A stretch of DNA of 39,531 nucleotides from CAMLDH01 sp966250375. Lineage in GTDB: Bacteria > Pseudomonadota > Gammaproteobacteria > Burkholderiales > Burkholderiaceae_D. The DNA lies in assembly GCA_966250375.1 (NCBI GenBank), contig CBINHE010000036.1:1-39531 (forward strand), given 5' to 3'. Made by a program: the position numbers and the translations under genes. The notes beneath the pieces are model-generated. The model was not told the DNA's origin. It did no database searches and worked only from the letters and a program-made list of their open reading frames with translations. Shown here in pieces: positions 31,751 through 39,531 of this stretch. Within the stretch, counting starts at the first letter, position 1. Each line of letters starts with the position of its first letter.

Positions 31751-34744
31751 TCAGACGCGCTCGCCGACCCATTTCATGACGTCTTGCAACGCCTTCGGCA
31801 AGCCGCTCGGGTCGGTGCCGCCAGCTTGCGCCATATCGGGACGGCCGCCGCCTTTGCCGCCGACTTGCTGCGCGACGAAATTGACCAGTTCGCCCGCCTT
31901 GACTTTGGAAGTCGCGTCCGCCGTCACACCGGCGATCAGGCTGACTTTGCCGTCGTTGACGGCGGCCAGCACGATGGCGGCGGTCTTGAGCTTGTCCTTC
32001 AACTTGTCCATCGTCTCGCGTAGCGTAGCGACATCGGCGCCTTCCAGCGTTGCTGCCAATACCTTGATGCCTTTGATGTCGACTGCTTTGGTGACTAGTT
32101 CATCGCCTTGATTGGCAGCGAGTTTAGACTTCAATGCAGCGATTTCTTTCTCCAGCGCCTTCACATGGTCCTGCACCTGGACTATGCGTTGGGTCAGCTC
32201 TTCCGGCTGCGCTTTCAATACGGCAGCCGCCTCGTTGATGCGACTGGACAGCACTTGCACCAGTGCCAAAGCGTTTTCACCGGTGACGGCTTCGACGCGG
32301 CGAATGCCGGCAGCGACGCCGCCTTCGGACACGATTTTGAACAGGCCGATATCACCGGTGCGCGCCACGTGGGTGCCGCCGCACAATTCGCGCGAGGAAC
32401 CGATGCTCAGCATGCGCACTTCATCACCGTATTTTTCGCCGAACAGCGCCATCGCGCCATGCTTGATTGCGTCGTCGTATGCCATCACGTTGGCAGAAGC
32501 CGCCTCGTTGATGAGGATTTCACGATTGACGATGGCTTCGACACGACGGATTTCATTGGGCGTCAGCGGTGCGTTGTGACTGAAGTCGAAGCGGGTTTTA
32601 TCGGCATCGACCAGCGAGCCTTTTTGCGACACGTGGCTGCCGAGCACTTCGCGCAGCGCCTTGTGCATCAAGTGCGTGGCCGAGTGGTTACGCATGGTCC
32701 GCGCGCGCATCTCGGCATCTACTTGGGCACTGACCTTGTCGCCTACCGCGAGCGTGCCCTTGACGAGCGTGCCGTGATGGCCGAATACGTCGGCCTGGAT
32801 TTTTTGCGTATCCACCACTTCGAACGCGGTTGTGGCCGACCCAATAACGCCGGCGTCGCCGGCCTGGCCGCCGGATTCGGCATAAAACGGTGTGGTGTCG
32901 AGCACGACAATCGCATTCTGCCCCGCTTCGACTTTCTGCACGGCGCTACCGTCCACGTATAGCGCAACGACCTTGCCATCCTGCGCCAGTGTGTCGTAGC
33001 CGACAAATCTGGTCTTGTCGCCGCTGTATTCGACAGCCGCGGCCATCTTGAACTTGCCGGCGGCGCGCGCTTGCTGCTTCTGACGCTCCATTGCGGCAGT
33101 GAAACCCATTTCATCAATCGATACGCCGCGTTCACGGCAAATGTCGGCAGTTAAATCAAAAGGAAAACCGTAAGTGTCGTAAAGTGCAAATGCCGTCTCG
33201 CCATCCAGGCTCATTTCATCAAATGATCCAAGCCATACATGCAGGCTTGATCCTGCTTGATGCGCAATCGTATTCATGTAGGCATCAAGGCTTCTTTGGA
33301 TGCTGGCATCGGGCTTTTTGGGTACCAATAAAATAACCCGCAAGCTTGACTTTGACGGCTCTCGATCGACACTCTTCAACTGATGGAGAACATCGGGCAG
33401 AAACGACTTCAGCTTCGCTACAACATCATCCTCATTCTGGAAAACTCTGACCAGCAAAGCGCCCTCTTCTTCTTCGCCGCGAACAAACCAGAAATTCCCT
33501 TTACTGCCGGAAAGGGCAACGGAAGGTGGCAAATTGATTGAAATCGCCGCATCAAATTCCCGCTTGAAACGGGTTGCAGCCAACTGCTCCACGGCAAGCG
33601 CGTTTTCCAGTATCTTCATGCCGTGTTCCAGCGTTTCGCCAAAGCGTTCTTCTTCATGCTTCAACACTTGCTCAACGCGCGCGGCGGCTTCCGGTAATTC
33701 GGGATAAGCGCTGCCCATCTCAAGAACCAGGTCTTTGACCAGCTTGTAGAAGAATGGCTGCGTCTGGCCCAGTTTGTGGCCATGACGCAGAGCGCGGCGA
33801 ATAATGCGGCGCAACACATAACCGCGCCCTTCGCTGGCAGGAATCACGCCATCTACAATCAAAAACGAGCAAGCGCGGATATGGTCTGCGATCACGCGCA
33901 AGGAATTGTTGCTCAAGTCATCGGTGCCGGTCTCGCGTGCCGCCGCCTTGATCAGGCGCGCGAACAGGTCGATTTCGTAATTACTGTGCACATGCTGCAA
34001 CACCGCAGCCAGACGCTCCAACCCCATGCCGGTATCGACACAAGGTTTCGGCAACGGCGTTAGCGTCGCCTCGCCGGTTTTGGCATCGATTTGGCGATCG
34101 AATTGCATGAACACGTTGTTCCAGATTTCAATATAGCGGTCGCCGTCCTGCTCGGCGCTGCCAGGAGGACCACCCCACACGTCTGGACCGTGATCGTAGA
34201 AGATTTCCGAACACGGGCCGCACGGGCCGGTATCCGCCATCTGCCAGAAATTGTCCGATGCATATGGTGCACCTTTGTTGTCGCCGATGCGCACCACGCG
34301 CTCTTTCGGCAAACCAATCACATTGACCCAGATGTTGTACGCTTCGTCATCAGTTTCATACACCGTCGCCCATAATTTTTCGGCCGGCAAGCCATACACC
34401 TTTGTCAGCAATTCCCAAGCCCACACCAGCGAGTCGTGCTTGAAATAGTCGCCGAACGACCAGTTGCCCAGCATTTCGAAAAACGTGTGGTGACGCGCGG
34501 TGTAGCCGACGTTCTCCAGATCGTTATGCTTGCCGCCAGCGCGCAGGCAGCGCTGCACGGAGGTTGCGCGCATGTAATTGCGCTTGTCGCTACCGAGGAA
34601 CACATCCTTGAACTGCACCATGCCGGAGTTGGTGAATAGCAGCGTCGGATCGTTGCTAGGCACCAGGCTCGACGAGCGCACGATCATGTGACCTTTGGAT
34701 TCGAAAAACTTGAGGAATTTATCGCGGATTTCAGACGAGTTCAT
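31751..34744 (-). CDS. alaS: Alanyl-tRNA synthetase with a large internal insertion
   Basis: A 997-residue enzyme charging tRNA-Ala. The catalytic core has the class II motifs (VQFKDVFLGSDKR, RCLRAGGKHNDLENVG, HHTFFEMLGNWSFGDYF, and TGMGLERLAAVLQ). The editing domain has H687-S-A-T-H691 and the zinc-site C788-GGT-H792 (ELCGGTHVARTGDIG). The C-terminal oligomerisation domain ends in GGGRPDMAQAGG. E. coli AlaRS is about 875 residues. The excess of about 122 lies in one block, residues 385-512, between GMKILENALA and LDGETAFALYDTYGFPFDLT, where E. coli has only about six residues. This is in the tRNA-recognition part of the N-terminal fragment. The frame is intact throughout and all catalytic motifs remain, so the gene is probably functional. 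A TATAAT box (34789-34784) lies upstream. A NUDIX gene follows in the same operon. Confidence 0.97.
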   Translation of the reverse strand: MNSSEIRDKFLKFFESKGHMIVRSSSLVPSNDPTLLFTNSGMVQFKDVFLGSDKRNYMRATSVQRCLRAGGKHNDLENVGYTARHHTFFEMLGNWSFGDYFKHDSLVWAWELLTKVYGLPAEKLWATVYETDDEAYNIWVNVIGLPKERVVRIGDNKGAPYASDNFWQMADTGPCGPCSEIFYDHGPDVWGGPPGSAEQDGDRYIEIWNNVFMQFDRQIDAKTGEATLTPLPKPCVDTGMGLERLAAVLQHVHSNYEIDLFARLIKAAARETGTDDLSNNSLRVIADHIRACSFLIVDGVIPASEGRGYVLRRIIRRALRHGHKLGQTQPFFYKLVKDLVLEMGSAYPELPEAAARVEQVLKHEEERFGETLEHGMKILENALAVEQLAATRFKREFDAAISINLPPSVALSGSKGNFWFVRGEEEEGALLVRVFQNEDDVVAKLKSFLPDVLHQLKSVDREPSKSSLRVILLVPKKPDASIQRSLDAYMNTIAHQAGSSLHVWLGSFDEMSLDGETAFALYDTYGFPFDLTADICRERGVSIDEMGFTAAMERQKQQARAAGKFKMAAAVEYSGDKTRFVGYDTLAQDGKVVALYVDGSAVQKVEAGQNAIVVLDTTPFYAESGGQAGDAGVIGSATTAFEVVDTQKIQADVFGHHGTLVKGTLAVGDKVSAQVDAEMRARTMRNHSATHLMHKALREVLGSHVSQKGSLVDADKTRFDFSHNAPLTPNEIRRVEAIVNREILINEAASANVMAYDDAIKHGAMALFGEKYGDEVRMLSIGSSRELCGGTHVARTGDIGLFKIVSEGGVAAGIRRVEAVTGENALALVQVLSSRINEAAAVLKAQPEELTQRIVQVQDHVKALEKEIAALKSKLAANQGDELVTKAVDIKGIKVLAATLEGADVATLRETMDKLKDKLKTAAIVLAAVNDGKVSLIAGVTADATSKVKAGELVNFVAQQVGGKGGGRPDMAQAGGTDPSGLPKALQDVMKWVGERV
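33209..33592 (-). other. Inserted unknown domain within AlaS
   Basis: Residues 385-512 of AlaS. By eye the segment alternates strands and helices: strand around ISINLPPSVAL, strand pair GNFWFVRG and EGALLVRVFQ, helix DDVVAKLKSFLPDVLHQL, strand LRVILLVPKK, helix SIQRSLDAYMNTIAHQ, strand SLHVWLGSFDE. It therefore looks like a small alpha/beta domain rather than a loop. Four full 60-base lines inside it (33241-33480) count 119 of 240 G+C, about 50 percent. Two flanking lines of the same gene (32281-32340 and 33901-33960) count 78 of 120, 65 percent. I do not recognise the family. It lacks the terminal His-Asn and the first Cys/Ser/Thr of an intein. Confidence 0.85.
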
Positions 34745-34783
34745 GTTGGTTGGCGGAAAAGTGAAATGCGTTGCAAACCATTG

Positions 34784-34789
34784 ATTATA
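34784..34789 (-). promoter_or_regulatory. -10 element of alaS
   Basis: TATAAT on the minus strand, 40-45 bases before the alaS ATG at 34744. No good -35 hexamer is seen at 16-18 bases upstream. Confidence 0.5.
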
Positions 34790-34830
34790 CGTGATAACCC
34801 TCTCAATTTAAGGCCCGTACCGGCACAAGA

Positions 34831-34862
34831 AAAAGCCCGCCGATGGCACCGGCGGGCTTTTT
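34831..34862 (-). terminator. Terminator between glycerophosphodiesterase gene and alaS
   Basis: A perfect 8-bp GC stem GCCCGCCG / CGGCGGGC (34835-34842 with 34850-34857), flanked by AAAA on one side and TTTTT on the other, with a seven-base loop. Read on the minus strand it follows the glycerophosphodiesterase gene and precedes alaS, insulating the two. Confidence 0.92.
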
Positions 34863-34947
34863 GGGGCATTAGAACCAACGGATCTACGCAATATCAAAAT
34901 CAGCCGGAAGGTTGTTGATCATGCTTTTCAATGCGTTGAGAGTGGTA

Positions 34948-35712
34948 TCAGGAAAAATTCGGGCCAATCAAATCGATGCGGTCGGTGCAGAATGCGTCCA
35001 CGCCCCAGCTTAGAATTTCCCGCACACGCGCCGGATCGTTGACGGTGTAGCAAAACAGGCCGAAACCCGCTTGCTTGATCGCCTGCACTTGGGCTGGCGA
35101 CAAATTCCGGTGATTGGTATGGAGCGCGACGGCACCGATCTTGTTCAGTCGGTTATGCCAATCCGTTGGGATCGTCTCGACCAAATAAGCGCGTGGCACT
35201 TGCGGTGCAGCAGCCTTGGCCGCCAGCAATGCATCAAACGAGAACGACGACAACAAGGGGAGTGATGCATCCGCGGTCCCGGCCGCCACCGTCAAGATTT
35301 CAGAGGAAAAAAATTGCGCGGTCGATTCCGCCACCGCGCGACCGGTTTGCTTATCAAATCCTGATGCAGGTTTGATTTCGACATTCATCCAGATCCGGTT
35401 GGCTTTGCAAAAAGTCATTGCCTGCGCAAAAGTCGGCACCGTCTCGCCCGCAAATTCCGCCCCGAACCACGTGCCGGCATCCATCGCCGCCAATTCTTGT
35501 GCAGATGTATCTGAAACATTCCCGATACCTGTCACCGTGCGCCCGAAACTTGGGTCATGCATCAACACCGGAATACCGTCCTTGGAAAGCATCACGTCGA
35601 ACTCAACCGCATGAAATCCATACGACAAGCCGCAACGCATCGCAGCCAGGGTGTTCTCGGGAGCAAGTTTTCCAGCGCCGCGATGCGCAACAATTTTTGG
35701 GTAAGGCCACAT
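34948..35712 (-). CDS. ugpQ: Glycerophosphodiester phosphodiesterase, cytosolic UgpQ-type
   Basis: A 254-residue TIM-barrel enzyme that hydrolyses glycerophosphodiesters to glycerol-3-phosphate and alcohol. Motifs are IVAHRGAGKLAPENTLAA (catalytic His, metal-binding Glu), GFHAVEFDVMLSKDGIPVLM, HDPSFGRTV (second catalytic His), WMNVEIKP and CYTVNDPARVREIL, followed by GVDAFCTDRIDL. Start 35712 (MWPYPKIVAHRG) fits cytosolic relatives. In-frame ATGs at 35772 and beyond would add a non-conserved segment. No signal peptide is present. A terminator follows at 34831-34862. The MCP gene is divergent. Confidence 0.9.
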   Translation of the reverse strand: MWPYPKIVAHRGAGKLAPENTLAAMRCGLSYGFHAVEFDVMLSKDGIPVLMHDPSFGRTVTGIGNVSDTSAQELAAMDAGTWFGAEFAGETVPTFAQAMTFCKANRIWMNVEIKPASGFDKQTGRAVAESTAQFFSSEILTVAAGTADASLPLLSSFSFDALLAAKAAAPQVPRAYLVETIPTDWHNRLNKIGAVALHTNHRNLSPAQVQAIKQAGFGLFCYTVNDPARVREILSWGVDAFCTDRIDLIGPNFS

Positions 35713-36008
35713 GGAGTGATATCGGTCATGGACGAGTAGGTAAATAGTGTAACGCTGGATGAATTCCCGCATGACATCTTTACCTTTTCCTTCGGGAATG
35801 ATTTCCGCGTCAATTGCATACATCCCACAACACAACAAAAGAAGCGAGAAGAGTTACCAAAAAGAAATGCGCTGTTACAATGCAATTCGACCAAAACAGA
35901 AGATATCCGCAAGTCTTCGCGGCAATCGCCGCCATGGTCGAAAAAAAATCGCGACACTGCTTTCACCTGTTTGATAAAAATAATATTGACCAGAAAAGAG
36001 GAGCAAGA

Positions 36009-37709
36009 ATGGATATACCTCGCAGTTCCAAACTGTCGCATCGCTTTGCCCTACTGATAAGCGTATTTGCGCTTGGTTTTGCGGTATACGGCGCGTGGTC
36101 TTTCAAGACGCTCAACGAACTCAAGGTGAACGGCCCGATCTATCAACGCATCGTTCAGGGCAAGGATCTGATCGCCGACATATTGCCGCCGCCCGAGTAC
36201 ATCATCGAATCCTACCTGGTCTCTTTGCAGATCGCCGGCACCACCGACACGACGGAGCAGAATGCCTTGATTGAACGCCTCAAGGCATTGCAAGGCGAAT
36301 ACGATACGCGCCACGAATTCTGGCTGAAGGAAGGACTGGAAAACGAGCTCAGCGATATTTTCCTGAAGCAGGCGCATGTGCCGGCGACGACGTTCTACGC
36401 GACCGCATTCAAGGAATTCATCCCCGCGATTCAAAGACAGGATCACGAAGCAAGCGCGGCCGCAATGGCGCATATGAAGCAGTCCTACGAAGCACACCGC
36501 AAAGCAATCGATCAGGTCGTGCAGCTTACCAACAAGCGCAATGAAATCGGCGAGCAGCAGGCCAAAGATCGCATTCAGTCGGCCAGTGCGTCGTTACTGG
36601 CGATCCTCGCAACTTCACTCGGCGCTGGTATCGCGGTAGCGGTCATGATTATGCGCACGCTGCTCGCAAGGCTCGGCGGCGAACCCGATTATGCCGCAGA
36701 GATCACGCGCAGAATCGCGTCCGGCGACCTGACGATGAAGATAGCCACCAAGGATGGCGACAAAAGCAGCCTGCTGTTCTCCATGAAAACCATGCAGGAG
36801 GCACTCGCAAAAACGGTACAGGATATCAAGGGCGCGGTAGAGTCCGTGACCACCGGGTCGCATCAGATCTCGTCGGGCAACCTCGATCTGTCGTCGCGTA
36901 CTGAACAGCAGGCCAGCTCGCTGGAAGAAACCGCGTCGTCGATGGAAGAGCTGACCAGTACCGTCAAGCAGAACGCCGACAATGCACGGCAAGCAAACCA
37001 GTTGGCAGTATCGGCATCCGATGTAGCGGTCAAAGGCGGCGCGGTGGTGTCGCAGGTGGTCGATACGATGGGCTCGATCAACGAGTCGTCCAGGAAGATC
37101 GTCGATATCATCGGCGTCATCGACGGCATCGCGTTCCAGACCAATATCCTGGCGCTGAACGCTGCAGTGGAAGCGGCGCGCGCCGGCGAACAGGGGCGCG
37201 GCTTTGCGGTGGTAGCCTCCGAAGTGCGCAACCTGGCGCAACGCTCGGCAGCCGCAGCGAAGGAAATCAAAACACTGATTGGCGATTCGGTCGAGAAAGT
37301 CGATGCCGGCGCCAAGCTGGTTGATCAAGCCGGGACCACGATGGATGAGATTGTGGAAAGCGTCAAGCGCGTTACCGACATCATGGGCGAGATTACCGCG
37401 GCCAGCCAGGAGCAAACCTCCGGCATCGAACAGATCAACCAGGCCATCACGCAAATGGATGATGTCACGCAGCAAAATGCCGCGCTGGTGGAAGAAGCCG
37501 CCGCCGCCACTGCATCCCTGCAAAATCAGGCTAGCAACCTGGCGCACCTTGTCAGCGCGTTCAAAGTGGATGGCATGCACTCGATATCGGAGGTACCTGC
37601 CGCCAAGCCGCACGCAGCACACCGGATAGCCGCGCCGGCCAGCAAAGCGAGGGCTCAAAAGGTGGCAAACGCGCATGCCGGCATTGGCGAGGAATGGGAA
37701 ACGTTCTAG
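36009..37709 (+). CDS. Methyl-accepting chemotaxis protein
   Basis: A 566-residue transmembrane chemoreceptor. TM1 is residues 12-30, a periplasmic helical sensor of about 160 residues follows (NGPIYQRIVQGKDLIADIL, then PPEYIIESYL), and TM2 is about 196-216. A short HAMP-like segment (LGGEPDYAAEITRRIASGDL) leads to the cytoplasmic signalling domain, with the conserved hairpin tip VIDGIAFQTNILALNAAVEA and RAGEQGRGFAVVASEVRNLA. Methylation-type helices (SRTEQQASSLEETASSMEEL) are present. The C-terminus is EEWETF, closely matching the NWETF pentapeptide of E. coli Tar/Tsr that tethers CheR and CheB. Start 36009 has a GAGGAG site; the frame is open to 35814. The ligand cannot be read from sequence. 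It stands alone, with no che genes nearby. Confidence 0.94.
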   Translation: MDIPRSSKLSHRFALLISVFALGFAVYGAWSFKTLNELKVNGPIYQRIVQGKDLIADILPPPEYIIESYLVSLQIAGTTDTTEQNALIERLKALQGEYDTRHEFWLKEGLENELSDIFLKQAHVPATTFYATAFKEFIPAIQRQDHEASAAAMAHMKQSYEAHRKAIDQVVQLTNKRNEIGEQQAKDRIQSASASLLAILATSLGAGIAVAVMIMRTLLARLGGEPDYAAEITRRIASGDLTMKIATKDGDKSSLLFSMKTMQEALAKTVQDIKGAVESVTTGSHQISSGNLDLSSRTEQQASSLEETASSMEELTSTVKQNADNARQANQLAVSASDVAVKGGAVVSQVVDTMGSINESSRKIVDIIGVIDGIAFQTNILALNAAVEAARAGEQGRGFAVVASEVRNLAQRSAAAAKEIKTLIGDSVEKVDAGAKLVDQAGTTMDEIVESVKRVTDIMGEITAASQEQTSGIEQINQAITQMDDVTQQNAALVEEAAAATASLQNQASNLAHLVSAFKVDGMHSISEVPAAKPHAAHRIAAPASKARAQKVANAHAGIGEEWETF

Positions 37710-38260
37710 CAAGTGGCCAAAAATATTTTTGACATGAAGCGCGGCTTGGCTCCTTCTCCCGCTTGCGGGAGAAGGCCAGGACCCAAAGCACTGCTTTCGG
37801 GGTGTTTGTAAGGCCGCTTCTCTTGCGATCACCCCAGCCCTCCCGCTTGCGGGAGAGGGGGCCAAACAGCGCGCTGGCGTCGACCGCTGGTCGTTTTATC
37901 CCTTCTATGGATCAGCTACTACCTCATCAGCCGCTGTAACGCAAACCCCACCAGCGGCATCAGCAACCTCGCCGGGAAATACGCCAATCGCATCGACGCC
38001 AACGGTCTCGCCGCTGAAAGCATTGTTCACATCTTCGTAACACGATCGCTTGGCTCGTCAGACCGGTTGGAATGTGGCAGACCAGGTGCCCGGTATCGAG
38101 CCACTTTTCAAGGGCTCCATCATTGATTTATCACGTAAAATCATGAGCCCGCAGATTCTCATCCTGAGTGGAACGGCTTTTTCAGCTCGAATTTTGTTCT
38201 CGATTGACTGGCACAGAGCGAGGAACCGGCCATCCATTTCAACAACTTGATATAAAAACC
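37710..38260. other. Intergenic region with palindromic repeats
   Basis: About 550 bases without an intact gene. The first 150 hold the repeat described separately. The remainder has short fragments only; on the minus strand, a stretch near 37920-38020 reads LASMRLAYFPARLLMPLVGF and could be a remnant of a membrane or oxidoreductase gene, but it starts and stops without context. A promoter for the following genes is not obvious. Confidence 0.4.
37752..37862. repeat. Dispersed palindromic repeat, copy 2
   Basis: CCTTCTCCCGC-TT-GCGGGAGAAGG is a perfect 11-bp inverted repeat (37752-37762 with 37765-37775). CAAAGCACTGCTTT follows at 37784-37797, identical to copy 1 near 21952. A second hairpin, CTCCCGC-TT-GCGGGAG, lies at 37840-37855. 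It sits just after the MCP stop and may also serve as a 3' end structure. Confidence 0.75.
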
Positions 38261-38712
38261 ATGACTGCCGCCATGCGTCACCAAAGCACTAACGCGTATC
38301 TGACAAAACCTGCGGAATACTTTCAGAATCCGCGAACGGACATATTGCCGTTATTACCAAATTTTAGCGAAAATGTGCTCGAACTCGGTTGCGGTACCGG
38401 AGCGACATTGGCTTGGCTGAAGTCCACGCATCGCTGTGAGAATACCTATGGCATCGAGTTATTCTCAGAAGCGGCAGAGATCGCGGCGCGACATTATACG
38501 AATGCAGGCATCCTCGACAAGACGCATCTACGATTTTTCACGCGTCAAAGCGCGATTGAACTGGTGGAAGGGCAGCGGGGCTTCACATCACGCAGGTAAA
38601 ACGCCTACCTTTGGATTCGACGACCAAGGGAAAAATTGCCAATGCAGCCACGCTGACATTGTTGAAAGAATTTCTGACGCTACAATATTTGATTGCGGCC
38701 AAAAAGCAATGA
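38261..38712 (+). pseudogene. Decayed SAM-dependent methyltransferase
   Basis: A class I SAM methyltransferase of the Methyltransf_23 type, broken in two ways. The N-terminal half is intact: FQNPRTDILPLLPN, the SAM-binding motif NVLELGCGTGATLAWLK (residues 38-54) and YGIELFSEAAEIAARH (63-78). It then jumps, still in frame, to the C-terminal family motif YTNAGILDKTHLRFFTRQSA (79 onwards). In intact relatives about 80-85 residues lie between, including the D-x-L-E-H motif, and these are missing. After ELVEG the reading frame stops early (38599), but a -1 shift continues with GLHITQVKRLPLDSTTKGK to the natural stop at 38712. It is adjacent to a flippase, so it probably once belonged to a polysaccharide cluster. 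Confidence 0.85.
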
Positions 38713-38776
38713 ATGAATCCATGGTCGGCGCGCCGTGTAGGTCCCTTTCATTTTTCAAACGTTGTGGAAAGCAGTC

Positions 38777-39531
38777 GTGACTTCATTCAATCAACTATCA
38801 TCCAGCATCGCAATCAAACCATTCATTCGCAATATCGGATGGAATTTGATTGGACAGGCTGCGCCGCTGGCGGTCGCCTTGGTGTCCATCCCCCTCTTGA
38901 TCAAGGCGATAGGAATGGACCGTTTCGGGATTTTGTCGATTGGCTGGATGTTGATTGGTTACTTTAGCTTATTTGACTTCGGACTTGGTCGCGCAATGAC
39001 GCAGATCCTCTCGGAGAAGCTGGCAACGAAAAATGACGAGCAGGTACCCGCCCTGATGTGGACCGGTTTAACACTGATGTTTGCGCTTGGACTGGGGGCA
39101 AGCGCAGCACTTTTTGCAATGAGTGACTGGATCATTTATTCGGCATTAAAAATTCCCGAACATCTTCAGGCAGAAGCCAAGAAAAGCTTTCTCATGCTCG
39201 CGCCATCGATTCCATTTGTTGTGCTTGCGACTGGATTGCGAGGTGTGCTGGAGGCAAAGCAGGCATTCAAATTGCTCAATTTGGTTCGCACGCCGCTGGG
39301 TGTATTGACCTTTGCCGGACCGGTACTGGCGCTACCGTTTTCCAATAGCCTGGTGCCGATATTTTTCATATTGATGGTGGTGCGCTTGCTGACTGCGCTG
39401 TTCTTTGTGATTGCCTGCGATAGGGCCGTCGACAATTTCTGGCGGTTTGAATTTTCCAAAAATGTGATCCCCGCGTTATTACGGTTTGGCGGTTGGATAA
39501 CCGTCAGCAATATAGTCGGACCGATCATGGT
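38777..39531 (+). CDS. Polysaccharide flippase (Wzx/MATE-like), partial
   Basis: The first 251 codons of an integral membrane protein that runs off the window. The start is GTG 38777 with GGAAAG upstream; a stop lies 13 codons before it in frame and no ATG is available. IRNIGWNLIGQAAPLAVALV and LVSIPLLIKAIGMDRFGILS open the family, followed by GYFSLFDFGLGRAMTQILSE and repeated hydrophobic helices, typical of O-antigen or oligosaccharide flippases of the MOP superfamily. It would export lipid-linked sugar units across the inner membrane. About six or seven helices lie within the window. It probably begins a surface-polysaccharide locus to the right. Confidence 0.85.
   Translation, partial: MTSFNQLSSSIAIKPFIRNIGWNLIGQAAPLAVALVSIPLLIKAIGMDRFGILSIGWMLIGYFSLFDFGLGRAMTQILSEKLATKNDEQVPALMWTGLTLMFALGLGASAALFAMSDWIIYSALKIPEHLQAEAKKSFLMLAPSIPFVVLATGLRGVLEAKQAFKLLNLVRTPLGVLTFAGPVLALPFSNSLVPIFFILMVVRLLTALFFVIACDRAVDNFWRFEFSKNVIPALLRFGGWITVSNIVGPIM

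Noticed and set aside
32108..32962. A 284-codon plus-strand open frame opposite alaS
   Set aside because: It lies entirely antisense to conserved AlaS editing-domain sequence and has shadow-like composition.
33209..33592. The alaS insertion as an intein
   Set aside because: It does not start with Cys/Ser/Thr, does not end in His-Asn followed by a nucleophile, and has no intein or homing-endonuclease blocks.
36615..37865. A 416-codon minus-strand open frame opposite the chemoreceptor
   Set aside because: It is the mirror of the GC-rich MCP signalling domain and shows no recognisable protein.

Overview
The window is ordinary chromosomal DNA of a betaproteobacterium, most likely Burkholderiales, family Oxalobacteraceae (Herminiimonas/Janthinobacterium-like). 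I infer this from the gene families: a DUF3579 protein, a PTA-fused malic enzyme, the thiL-pgpA-pncC-pyrF neighbourhood, the rpsP-rimM-trmD-rplS operon, an etfBA-acyl-CoA dehydrogenase cluster, and an MCP with a GP-x-Y / DILPPPEYIIESYL sensor domain. Coding DNA is moderately GC-rich. No phage, IS element, CRISPR array or rRNA was seen.

Layout. 0-4.7 kb: host-attachment-type protein, a gene-poor stretch, a KimA-like APC permease, tRNA-Leu(CAA) with promoter and terminator, and a 5'-nucleotidase. 4.7-13.4 kb: malic enzyme maeB; a divergent rubrerythrin-rubredoxin-rubredoxin reductase set running into thiL, pgpA and pncC; pyrF facing an EamA transporter. 13.4-19.2 kb: an envelope block with LemA and two TPM-domain proteins on the plus strand, meeting an M48 peptidase/DUF898 pair and dacB on the minus strand. 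19.2-22.7 kb: sparse DNA with a small orphan gene, DUF3579, a CobD/CbiB-like membrane protein and a CoA-type NUDIX hydrolase. 22.9-26.7 kb: the rpsP operon and three small proteins (TM2, DUF1059, DUF4864). 26.8-30.6 kb: acyl-CoA dehydrogenase with its electron acceptor EtfBA. 30.9-35.7 kb: TusA, NUDIX, alaS and a glycerophosphodiesterase. 36-39.5 kb: a chemoreceptor, palindromic repeats, a decayed methyltransferase and the start of a polysaccharide flippase, probably the edge of a surface-polysaccharide locus.

How genes work together. The rubrerythrin set forms a NAD(P)H -> reductase -> rubredoxin -> rubrerythrin chain suited to peroxide removal. EtfAB takes electrons from the adjacent acyl-CoA dehydrogenase. 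The rpsP operon couples ribosomal proteins to 16S maturation and tRNA m1G37 methylation. LemA, TPM, M48 and DUF898 genes recur together in envelope-maintenance contexts.

The most unusual object is alaS. It encodes about 122 residues more than the usual length because of an in-frame, GC-poorer insertion (about 33209-33592) in the tRNA-recognition part, directly before the conserved LDGETAF motif. It looks like a folded domain of unknown origin and is not an intein. Second is a methyltransferase gene at 38261-38712 that has lost its middle in frame and also carries a frameshift.
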